Positions 44,100 through 51,900 of a DNA stretch of 64,000 nt are shown here, piece after piece (the stretch's first letter is position 1; the number at the start of each line of letters is the position of its first letter). Location: NCBI GenBank assembly GCA_963738025.1, contig CAVTWA010000067.1:62001-126000 (forward strand). The letters are read 5' to 3'. This stretch comes from 20CM-2-55-15 sp963738025. Lineage in GTDB: Bacteria; Acidobacteriota; Terriglobia; 20CM-2-55-15. The position numbers and the translations under genes were made by a program. Under the pieces are notes generated by a model. The model searched no databases, was not told the DNA's origin, and was given only the letters and a program-made list of their open reading frames with translations.

Positions 44100-44246
44100 G
44101 CTATCTCCGGTCCAAGCATGCTGATGGAAGCGGCCACGAATGCCGTCTCAAAATGGAAGTATGAGCCGACATATTTGAATGGCCAGGCCGTACCGGTCGT
44201 TCTCACGGCAAGAATCACCTTTTCACTGAGTAACTCGGAAAAGTAA
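44100..44246 (+). pseudogene. TonB C-terminal domain remnant
   Basis: Reads ISGPSMLMEAATNAVSKWKY, then EPTYLNGQAVPVVLTARI and TFSLSN, followed by TAA. This matches the end of the energy-transducing TonB domain (V-W/Q-K-Y-E-P-T-Y-L-N-G-Q-P-V-P-V). The remainder of a TonB protein is missing, but the preceding ~150 bp contain a Pro-rich reading frame (positions ~43920-44120, PPPPPAPALSP and PPVQEKPLVTPP) in another phase, as expected for a TonB linker that has since shifted frame. The 427-bp gap between the proline dehydrogenase and fabG holds nothing else I can support. Confidence 0.6.
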
Positions 44247-44249
44247 AAT
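44244..44249 (+). promoter_or_regulatory. Candidate -10 box for fabG
   Basis: TAAAAT ends 9 nt before the ATG at 44259, overlapping the TonB-remnant stop. No Shine-Dalgarno sequence. Confidence 0.3.
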
Positions 44250-44258
44250 CCCTCCCCT

Positions 44259-44984
44259 ATGTTCTCAGGGAAGACTGCAATCGTTACCGGCGGAAGCCGC
44301 GGGATCGGCCGCGCTATCGTGCAGGCGCTGGCGCGTGAAGGCGCTCGAGTCGTATTTACCTATACGCAGAATCAGGCGATGGCCGATGAGGTCGCAAATG
44401 GCGATACCATCGTGGCACTTCAGGCCGATGTCACCAACTTCGAACAATCGAAGAATCTTGTCAAACAGGTGAAGGAGCGTTTCGGACGAGTCGACATTCT
44501 CGTCAATAACGCCGGCGTTACGAAGGACAAGCTGATTGCGCTGATGAGTGAAAAAGACTGGGATGACGTCATCGATACGAATCTCAAGGGCGCATTCAAC
44601 ATGACCAAACCGATCATCGGTTTGATGATTCGCCAGAAATCCGGCTCCATCCTGAACATCACCTCGATCAGTGGCGTGGTCGGTATGGCGGGACAGGTGA
44701 ATTATTCGTCATCGAAGGCCGGTATGATCGGTTTTACCAAGGCGCTCGCCAAGGAAATCGCCAAAGCAAACGTGAACGTCAATGCGCTCGCGCTCGGTTT
44801 TGTTGAAACCGATATGACCGGGGTTCTGAACCCGGATTATCGAGCCAGGGCTATGGAGCAGATTCCATTAGGGCGGTTCGCAAAACCGGAAGAGATTGCT
44901 GAGATTGCGCTGTTCCTCTTGTCGCCGAAGGCGGCGTATATCACGGGTCAAGTCGTGCAAGTTGATGGTGGCCTGGCGATCTGA
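44259..44984 (+). CDS. fabG: 3-oxoacyl-[acyl-carrier-protein] reductase
   Basis: A 241-residue short-chain dehydrogenase. The NADPH-binding GGSRGIGRA motif, NNAG, the Ser in NITSISG, YSSSKAG (catalytic Tyr and Lys) and the PLGRFAKPEEIAE/ITGQVVQVDGG endings are all typical of FabG. It carries out the first reduction in fatty acid elongation. No other fab gene is adjacent. A 35-bp inverted repeat begins 57 bp after its stop. Confidence 0.85.
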   Translation: MFSGKTAIVTGGSRGIGRAIVQALAREGARVVFTYTQNQAMADEVANGDTIVALQADVTNFEQSKNLVKQVKERFGRVDILVNNAGVTKDKLIALMSEKDWDDVIDTNLKGAFNMTKPIIGLMIRQKSGSILNITSISGVVGMAGQVNYSSSKAGMIGFTKALAKEIAKANVNVNALALGFVETDMTGVLNPDYRARAMEQIPLGRFAKPEEIAEIALFLLSPKAAYITGQVVQVDGGLAI

Positions 44985-45040
44985 CAAAGCCCTGTGAATG
45001 AATTAGCGCAGGAGGCGCGTAAGGATACAGTCCCTCGGCC

Positions 45041-45129
45041 AAATGACTAATGACTATTGACCATTGAGAATTGACAAAGCATTCGGGAGAAATGGTCAAT
45101 TCTCAATGGTCAATAGTCATTAGTCATTT
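45041..45129. repeat. 35-bp perfect inverted repeat with 19-nt loop
   Basis: 45041-45075 is the exact reverse complement of 45095-45129. Arms consist of AATGACTAATGACTATTGAC and CATTGAGAATTGAC words, unlike the GC-rich surroundings. TTTTT follows the right arm. A terminator for fabG or a transposon-like element. Confidence 0.8.
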
Positions 45130-45238
45130 TTGGGGAAAATCCCGGCCTGCGGCCGGGGCTGGGTTCTAAAGGGCCCTCCGGGCCTGTTTGTTCACACCTT
45201 CATAGACCGCGCGCCTGCAGTTGCCTCTCTCTGTGCGT

Positions 45239-45796
45239 TTAACTCGTCCTGCCCAATTCGATTTTCTTCTGGGCCTGATACTTCCCCTTGCGATCTTTGT
45301 AAGACACCTCGCACGGCTCATCGGATTGAAAGAAAAGGACCTGGCACAAACCTTCATTAGCGAAGATGCGGACCGGCACCGGAGTCGTATTGGCGATCGA
45401 AACGGTGACGAATCCTTCCCATTCCGGCTCGAACGGAGTGACATTGACCAGAACGCCTGTACGGGCATACGTGGACTTACCGACGCATAGAGTCAGCACA
45501 TCGCGAGGAATGCGCAGGTACTCGACGGTGCGCCCTAAAACATAGCCATTCGGAGGGATATCGCACGACGGACCTTTATGATCCCGGTAGTAATCGGGCG
45601 GAATTGCCTTCGGATTCAACGTCGCACCGGGCGGAGGGGAGAAGATTTTGAACTCATCGGCCACGCGAAGATCGTATCCATAAGAAGATAAACCGTAAGA
45701 GATCGTACCTTCTGCTACTTGCGCGCTACTGAACGGCTCGATCATTCCGTGAGCCTGCGCCATCTGGCGTATCCATCGATCGGCTTTAATTGGCAT
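45239..45796 (-). CDS. dcd: dCTP deaminase
   Basis: A 185-residue homotrimeric enzyme producing dUTP from dCTP for thymidylate synthesis. Signatures include ISYGLSSYGYDLR, FALGRTVEYLRIPRDV-type strand with VGKSTYARTG, then VNVTPFEPEWEG and LCQVLFFQ. Family length is 180-200. The ATG has no strong ribosome binding site. It is transcribed divergently from the HU/IHF gene over 58 bp. Confidence 0.93.
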   Translation of the reverse strand: MPIKADRWIRQMAQAHGMIEPFSSAQVAEGTISYGLSSYGYDLRVADEFKIFSPPPGATLNPKAIPPDYYRDHKGPSCDIPPNGYVLGRTVEYLRIPRDVLTLCVGKSTYARTGVLVNVTPFEPEWEGFVTVSIANTTPVPVRIFANEGLCQVLFFQSDEPCEVSYKDRKGKYQAQKKIELGRTS

Positions 45797-45854
45797 TGCC
45801 TAACTCGTTTCCTGATGGTAAAAATATGGTGACAAAAGAGATACGGAGGTTCCA

Positions 45855-46121
45855 GTGATCAAACTCGATCTCGTGAATCAGATTGTTGAGCGGACGGGAG
45901 TGAGCAAGACAAAAGCGGAACAGGCAGTCGATACCATTTTCAATTGCATGAAAGATGCCCTGAAGGCCAATGATCGGATTGAGTTGCGCGGTTTTGGCGT
46001 ATTTTCGGTCAAGCCGAGGAAAACGGGCATCGGCAGGAACCCCCGGACCGGCTCGGAAGTAAATATCCCGCCCGGAAAGGCCGTTCGGTTCAAGCCTGGC
46101 AAAGACTTGCAGTCGCTTTAG
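45855..46121 (+). CDS. HU/IHF-family DNA-binding protein, paralogue 2
   Basis: An 88-residue histone-like protein, shorter than the paralogue at 9108. IKLDLVNQIVERTGVSKTKA opens the helical body, and the IELRGFGVFSVKPRKTGIGR beta-arm region has the GRNPRTGSEVNIPP sequence typical of IHF-like proteins. The start is GTG with GGAGG 6 nt upstream. Regulatory or architectural role in the nucleoid. Confidence 0.9.
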   Translation: MIKLDLVNQIVERTGVSKTKAEQAVDTIFNCMKDALKANDRIELRGFGVFSVKPRKTGIGRNPRTGSEVNIPPGKAVRFKPGKDLQSL

Positions 46122-46154
46122 CCCGGCAGCCCAAAAAGTTTCCTGCAGAAGTAG

Positions 46155-46160
46155 TAGTAT
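46155..46160 (+). promoter_or_regulatory. Candidate -10 box for second site-2 protease
   Basis: TAGTAT ends 10 nt before the ATG at 46171. Read-through from the HU/IHF gene, 50 bp upstream, is an alternative. Confidence 0.25.
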
Positions 46161-46170
46161 CAATAGTTCC

Positions 46171-47094
46171 ATGGACAATTCGTTCAACCCGCCGGCTGAG
46201 ATTCTATTTGAAGAAGCGCAACGGCAAAAGTTTCCGTGGTTGAACGTGGCGCTGTTCGGCGTGACGTGCCTGAGCACGATGATCGTCGGAACCGCACTAA
46301 TGGAAGCTTATACGAACTCGTTCGGCGACGTGCTTCCATTCCTGGAACAAATTCTGCGTTCGCCGTCCGTGCTCCTGAAGGGAGTGCCGTTCAGCTTCGC
46401 CATCATGACGATTCTGCTGGCGCATGAGATGGGACACTACCTGACGTGCCGGTACTACGGAATCGACGCAACTCTGCCTTATTTCATACCGGCCCCGACC
46501 ATCGTCGGCACCATGGGCGCGTTCATTAAAATCAAATCGCCGATACAACATCGCGCTGCTCTTCTCGAAGTTGGAATCGCGGGACCGATTGCCGGATTTG
46601 TTCTGGCAATACCGACCTTGATTATCGCTCTGGCTAAATCCGGCTTCACCGCGCCGGATCCCTCCGGAGCAGGCGTGGAACTGGGCGAGCCTTTAATTTT
46701 CAAGCTGTTGGAATTTGTGATGGGGAAAACGCCTCCTGCCGGCATGAGCATCAACCTGCATCCCATCGGGTTCGCTGCCTGGTTCGGGTTCTTCGCAACC
46801 GCGCTGAACCTGCTTCCGGTAGGGCAACTCGATGGAGGACACGTTTCCTATGCACTCTTCGGCGGGCTACACAAGCGCATTTCTCAGGCGTTTCTGTTTA
46901 CCCTGATCCCGTTGGGCCTGTTCTACTGGCAGGGATGGCTGCTCTGGACAACCGTTCTGCTTTTTATCGGATTACGGCATCCGATGACTCTGGACGATTC
47001 CGTGCCATTGCAAACCCGTCATACAGCGCTCGGGTGGATCGCTCTCGCGATGTTCGCCCTTTGCTTCACTCCGATGCCGTTCTATTTCTCCTGA
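46171..47094 (+). CDS. Site-2 protease family (M50) membrane protease
   Basis: A 307-residue polytopic protease with about seven TM helices. The zinc motif is ILLAHEMGHYLTCRYYG and the second ligand region is LNLLPVGQLDGGH. It has neither PDZ nor CBS domain, unlike the paralogue at 23338, and resembles the plant and cyanobacterial EGY group. Cleavage of membrane-anchored regulators is expected. Its stop lies 13 bp inside the 3' end of the convergent CAP gene. Confidence 0.85.
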   Translation: MDNSFNPPAEILFEEAQRQKFPWLNVALFGVTCLSTMIVGTALMEAYTNSFGDVLPFLEQILRSPSVLLKGVPFSFAIMTILLAHEMGHYLTCRYYGIDATLPYFIPAPTIVGTMGAFIKIKSPIQHRAALLEVGIAGPIAGFVLAIPTLIIALAKSGFTAPDPSGAGVELGEPLIFKLLEFVMGKTPPAGMSINLHPIGFAAWFGFFATALNLLPVGQLDGGHVSYALFGGLHKRISQAFLFTLIPLGLFYWQGWLLWTTVLLFIGLRHPMTLDDSVPLQTRHTALGWIALAMFALCFTPMPFYFS

Positions 47095-47618
47095 GCCTGC
47101 GGTTCGCCGCCACAAACCATCTGAGTGATATAAACTTTACCGTCGGCCTCTTCGGAAATGGCGACGCCTATCCCCTCCCTGGTGTACTTATTCTCCAGGA
47201 TGTTCTCGCGGTGTCCTCCTTCGCTCTGCATCCAACCTTTCAGCGTGGACGCGGCGATCTGATCCATTGAATTCCAATCGTAGGTGGTGCGTTTCTTTTC
47301 AGTGATGACCCGCGAATACAAATTGTTCTGATAGATGTTCTCACCCATCAATTGACATGGTCGATAACCGGCAGCCTCCGCCCGCTTCATCGGCGTCAGA
47401 CCTTCCGGATTGACATGCTTGAAGTATTTTCGCTTCACCATATCCTCGCTATGCGCCCGCGCAATCTTGGACAGCTCGTCATCCCACTCGAACGGCGGCC
47501 GCTCCGCGGCCTTGCGTTCAAAATTCACCAGCTGGTGAATTTTTTGTTCGAGGTCGGCAATGCGAATCTCCGGCTTCGGGTTCTCAAACAGAAGCAGAAA
47601 AAGCATGAGGAGTTCCAT
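47082..47618 (-). CDS. CAP/SCP-domain protein
   Basis: A 178-residue protein. A short hydrophobic N-terminus (MELLMLFLLLFE) suggests export or membrane association. The CAP fold has the helix-turn FVNFERKA-type start (IHQLVNFERKAAERPPFEWDD), the His in ARAHSEDM, the KYFKHVNPEGLTPMKRAEAAG helix, GENIY, and EGGHRENIL. These correspond to the CAP cavity residues. Bacterial members are secreted and of uncertain function. TAGACT lies 7 nt before the ATG; a longer frame exists but is not preferred. Confidence 0.8.
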   Translation of the reverse strand: MELLMLFLLLFENPKPEIRIADLEQKIHQLVNFERKAAERPPFEWDDELSKIARAHSEDMVKRKYFKHVNPEGLTPMKRAEAAGYRPCQLMGENIYQNNLYSRVITEKKRTTYDWNSMDQIAASTLKGWMQSEGGHRENILENKYTREGIGVAISEEADGKVYITQMVCGGEPQAQEK

Positions 47619-47625
47619 GCATTTC

Positions 47626-47631
47626 AGTCTA
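47626..47631 (-). promoter_or_regulatory. Candidate -10 box for leaderless CAP-domain gene
   Basis: Minus-strand TAGACT ends 7 nt before the ATG at 47618; no ribosome binding site. Confidence 0.35.
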
Positions 47632-47779
47632 GCACCAGAGCGGGTTTGCTTTTCCAGCGGCTCGTGCGCGCCGCGGAGCGGCCTTGTGTCTGCAGGGCGG
47701 TGCAAGACTTGCGCTCAGGATACGTTGTGGCCTGGAATCTTTCGCCCCTAAAGGGGCTCATCATCCTTGATGTCCGAAA

Positions 47780-47798
47780 CCACGGCCGTTGGCCGTGG
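47780..47798. repeat. Hairpin repeat, family C copy 2
   Basis: CCACGGCC/GGCCGTGG with GTT loop, the same word as at 6919 and 6989. The surrounding 47619-47896 gap contains GC-rich words such as CGCCGCTCCGCGGCTAAAG shared with the hairpin at 54929, but no gene I can support. Confidence 0.6.
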
Positions 47799-47896
47799 CT
47801 AGCGATCTTACGCCGCTCCGCGGCTAAAGACGTCGACGGGGTCTAAGCTCGACGCTACGCGGCTGAACCACAGAAGGCGCAGCAACCCACGCCCCC

Positions 47897-48781
47897 TTAC
47901 TGCTTCTGGCTTTGCAGAAACTCAAGCAGGGTTTGTGCGGTCGGCGTGAGCAGTTTCTGACGGCGGTGAATGATACCGATCGGACGGACGAGGTCGGGCA
48001 TATCCGTAGGGATGGCGGCGAGAATGCCGGCTTCCACCTCGCGGAGCACGCTCGGCTCGGGAAGAATACTCACTCCCGACTGAAGCGTAATCGCGTGCTT
48101 GATGGTTTCGATGTTGTCGAACTCCATGGCGATGTTCACGTTCATGCCGTGCTGCCGAAGCGTTTTGTCGATGGCCTTTCGAATACTCAGACTGCGGTCA
48201 AATGCGATGAACGTCTCGCCGTCGAGATCTTTATACGAGATCATCCTTCGCTTCGAGAAGGGATGAGAACGATGGCAGACAAAGACCATTGGCTCAGAAT
48301 GCCACGGCACTATCGTTAACGATCGATGCGGGGAAGGAAACGAAAGGATCCCCAGATCGGCTTCGTCGTTGATAACCGCATCGACGACTTCATGCGGGTG
48401 CAGATAAGCCAGCCGGATTTTCGCGTGCGGATAACGCTGGGTGAATTGCTGCGAGTAAATGCCCATGTCGTGCAAGCCGACTGAATAAATCACGGCGACA
48501 CGCACGGCCCCGCTGACAAGCGTTCGCTGGGATGTAATTTCGGCCTTGGCTTTTTCGAAGTTCTCCAGCAGCACCACGCAAGCCTCAAAGAACTTCTTGC
48601 CCTCCGGCGTCACCATAAACGGTCTCTTCGTTCGATCGATCAGCTGGGAACCCAGTTCCTCTTCAAGCTGGCGGACCGCCTGGCTTGCCGCCGATTGCGA
48701 AATCCGATGCGAGGCCGCGCCGAGTGAAAAACTGCCGGAGCGGATGACGTCACAATAAAGACTCAGGGTGTCCAGATTCAT
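47897..48781 (-). CDS. LysR-type transcriptional regulator, divergent to gltBD
   Basis: A 294-residue LTTR. The N-terminal winged helix-turn-helix has FSLGAASHRISQSAASQAVR and LEEELGSQLIDRTKRPF; the rest is the periplasmic-binding-like co-inducer domain. It lies 194 bp from gltB and divergent to it, as GltC-type regulators often do, so control of glutamate synthase is likely. A dyad at 48880-48901 is a candidate binding site. Start MNLDTLSLYCDVI is preferred over one 12 codons earlier. Confidence 0.85.
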   Translation of the reverse strand: MNLDTLSLYCDVIRSGSFSLGAASHRISQSAASQAVRQLEEELGSQLIDRTKRPFMVTPEGKKFFEACVVLLENFEKAKAEITSQRTLVSGAVRVAVIYSVGLHDMGIYSQQFTQRYPHAKIRLAYLHPHEVVDAVINDEADLGILSFPSPHRSLTIVPWHSEPMVFVCHRSHPFSKRRMISYKDLDGETFIAFDRSLSIRKAIDKTLRQHGMNVNIAMEFDNIETIKHAITLQSGVSILPEPSVLREVEAGILAAIPTDMPDLVRPIGIIHRRQKLLTPTAQTLLEFLQSQKQ

Positions 48782-48879
48782 ACTTTGCAGAACGCGGGAC
48801 GGGATCCTGCGATGCATGCGGATCTGCTGCGCCCGGCTTCAACCCACGTTCGGACACGATAAAGGATTAGCTATGCTTA

Positions 48880-48901
48880 TGCAAAGTACTTTTATTTTGC
48901 A
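48880..48901. promoter_or_regulatory. Candidate LysR operator between regulator and gltBD
   Basis: TGCAAAGTA-CTTT-TATTTTGCA: 9-bp arms with one mismatch and a 4-bp spacer, about 75 bp upstream of the gltB start. The T-N11-A-like spacing suits LTTR binding. Confidence 0.45.
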
Positions 48902-48975
48902 GGATGACTTATTCAACGAAGTTGGCTAAAGTATCGTCACCCTGACAGGACAAGTGTCCGGAGAGGTATATCTAT

Positions 48976-51900
48976 ATGTTTTCAGCACTGCCGCCAAAGC
49001 AAGGCCTTTACGATCCTCAATTCGAGCATGACGCCTGCGGCGTCGGTTTTGTGGTCGATATCGCCGGCCGCAAATCGAACGAGATCGTCCGGAGGTCCCT
49101 TCAAGTCCTGGTAAATCTGCAACATCGCGGCGCCAAAGGCTGCGAGGAGAATACCGGCGACGGAGCCGGAATCCTCATTCAGATTCCTCACGACTTCCTC
49201 AAGGCGGAGTGCAAGAAACTGGGTTTCAACCTGCCAGCGCCCGGTTACTACGGCGTCGGAATGGTTTGCATGCCACGTGACAATCACACCCAGCGCTGGT
49301 GCAAGGAAATGGTCGAAGGCGCCGCCACACGCGCCGGACAGAAGGTTCTTGGCTGGCGCGATGTCCCGACCAACAACTCTCCGATCGGAGACTCCGCGAA
49401 AGCCGTCGAACCTGTCTTCAAGCAGGTTTTTGTCGAGCGCAACTCGTATCTGAGAACTGCGGACGACTTTGAGCGCAAACTGTACCTGATCCGGAAACGC
49501 ATTGAAAAGACGACGACCGAGATGTACTTCCCCAGCTTCTCGGGCCACACGCTCATATATAAAGGAATGCTCTCGGCGGACCAGATCGAGGTCTATTTCC
49601 CGGACCTGCTCGATCCGCTGATTGTTTCGGCTCTTGCCGTGGTTCATCAACGGTTCAGCACCAACACGTTCCCGAGCTGGTCGCTGGCGCATCCTTTCAG
49701 ATACATCTCGCACAACGGCGAAATCAACACGCTGCGCGGCAACATCAACTGGATGAAAGCGCGCGAGGCGTTGTTCGAATCGGAACTGTTTGGCGAAGAC
49801 CTCAGAGATCTTCTTCCGGTCATTGTCGATGGCGGAAGCGACTCCTCCATGTTCGACAACGCTCTGGAAATGCTGGTGATGTCCGGCCGGTCGCTTCCTC
49901 ACGCAATGATGATGCTCATCCCGGAAGCGTGGGATGGCCACGAGACGATGAACGACGAGAAAAAGGCGTTCTACGAATATCACTCGTGTCTGATGGAGCC
50001 GTGGGACGGTCCGGCCTCGATGGTGTTTACCGACGGCGTCGTTATCGGCGCCACGCTGGATCGCAATGGTCTGCGTCCGTCGCGTTATTACGTTACGAAA
50101 GATGGTCTGGTGGTGATGGCGTCCGAGGTCGGCGTGCTCGATATTCCCGCCGAGAACATCCTCAGGAAGGGCCGTCTGCAGCCAGGCAAGATGTTCCTGA
50201 TCGATACGCGGGAAGGCCGCATCATCGACGATACGGAACTGAAACATAAGATTGCGACCGAAAAGCCGTACCGCCAATGGTTGAACGAAAACCTGGTGCG
50301 GCTGGCGGATTTGCCCGGCCATCCTGTGCCGGAACCGGATCACGCAACGGTATTGTTGCGGCAGCAGGTTTTCGGATACACGCACGAAGACTTGCGCATC
50401 CTCATGGCTCCGATGGCCAAGAACGGCGAAGAAGCCCTCGGTTCGATGGGAACCGACACGCCGCTGGCGGTGTTGTCCGACAAAACGCCGCCGCTGTACA
50501 ACTATTTCAAACAGCTGTTCGCGCAGGTGACGAATCCACCGCTCGATGCGATTCGTGAGGAACTGGTCACCTCGATGTCAACGGCGCTGGGGCCCGAAAA
50601 GAACCTTTTGAACCCGACAGCGGAGAGCTGCCGGCTGATCAAGATTCTGTCTCCGATCATGGACAATGACGACCTCGAGAAGCTACGCAACATCTCGGTC
50701 GACGGGTTCCGTTCCGTGACGCTTCCGATGTGCTTCAAAGCGTCCGAAGGCGGAGAGGGAATGCGCCGCGCTCTGCAGGATCTCTTCGAAACGGCAACCC
50801 TGGCGATACGGTCCGGTGCAACGATTCTGATTTTGTCCGACAGGCAAATCGATAAGGATTTCGCGCCGATCCCGAGCCTGCTGGCCACCGCAGGCCTGCA
50901 TCATCACCTGGTACGTGAAGGATCGCGCACGAAAGCAACCCTCATTGTCGAAACGGGCGATGCCCGCGAGGTGCATCACTACTGTTTGCTGATCGGCTAT
51001 GGAGCTTCGGCAGTCAATCCGTATCTGGCGTTCGAGACGCTGGACGATATGATCCGTCAGCACATGTTGACCGGCATCGACCATCGCAAAGCCGTCAATC
51101 ACTATACGAAGGCCGTGAAAAAGGGTGTCCTGAAGGTGATGTCGAAGATGGGTATCTCGACGCTTCAAAGCTATCGAGGAGCTCAGATGTTCGAAGCCGT
51201 CGGATTGGACCAGAAGTTCGTCGACGCCTATTTCACGAACACGCCTTCACGCATCGGCGGCATCGGTCTTGCAGAAATTGCAGCGGAAACGATCGAACGT
51301 CATCGCCGGGCGTTTCCAGGACGGCCGGTGCGCCTGCCCGACCTCGATTGGGGAGGGCAGTATCAGTGGCGTCAGGATGGCGAGTACCACATGTACAATC
51401 CCGACTCCATTCACAAGCTGCAGTACTCGACGCGAACGAACAATTACAGGATCTTCAAGGAATACAGCGAAGTCATGAATGTGCACAGCCAGAAGCTGTG
51501 CACGTTGCGCGGCCTGATGGATCTGCGTTTCGATGCGGAAGCAATTCCTCTGAGCGAGATCGAACCTGTTGAATCGATCATGAAAAGGTTTGCGACCGGC
51601 GCGATGTCGTTCGGCTCGATCAGCAAGGAAGCGCACGAGACACTGGCGATCGCCATGAACCGGATCGGCGGACGCAGCAATACAGGCGAAGGCGGAGAAG
51701 ATCCGGCGCGTTACTTTCCGGATGAGAACGGGGATTCCCGCTGCAGCGCCATCAAACAAGTCGCGTCAGCCCGCTTCGGCGTGACAAGCCAGTACCTGGT
51801 CAGTGCGAACGAACTGCAAATCAAGATGGCGCAGGGCGCAAAGCCAGGCGAAGGCGGACAGTTACCCGGACACAAGGTCGATGAGGTGATCGCGCGGGTT

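Noticed and set aside
48982..50385. 467-codon minus-strand frame opposite gltB
   Set aside because: A shadow of gltB in a GC-rich frame; low-complexity Arg/His-rich translation without motifs.
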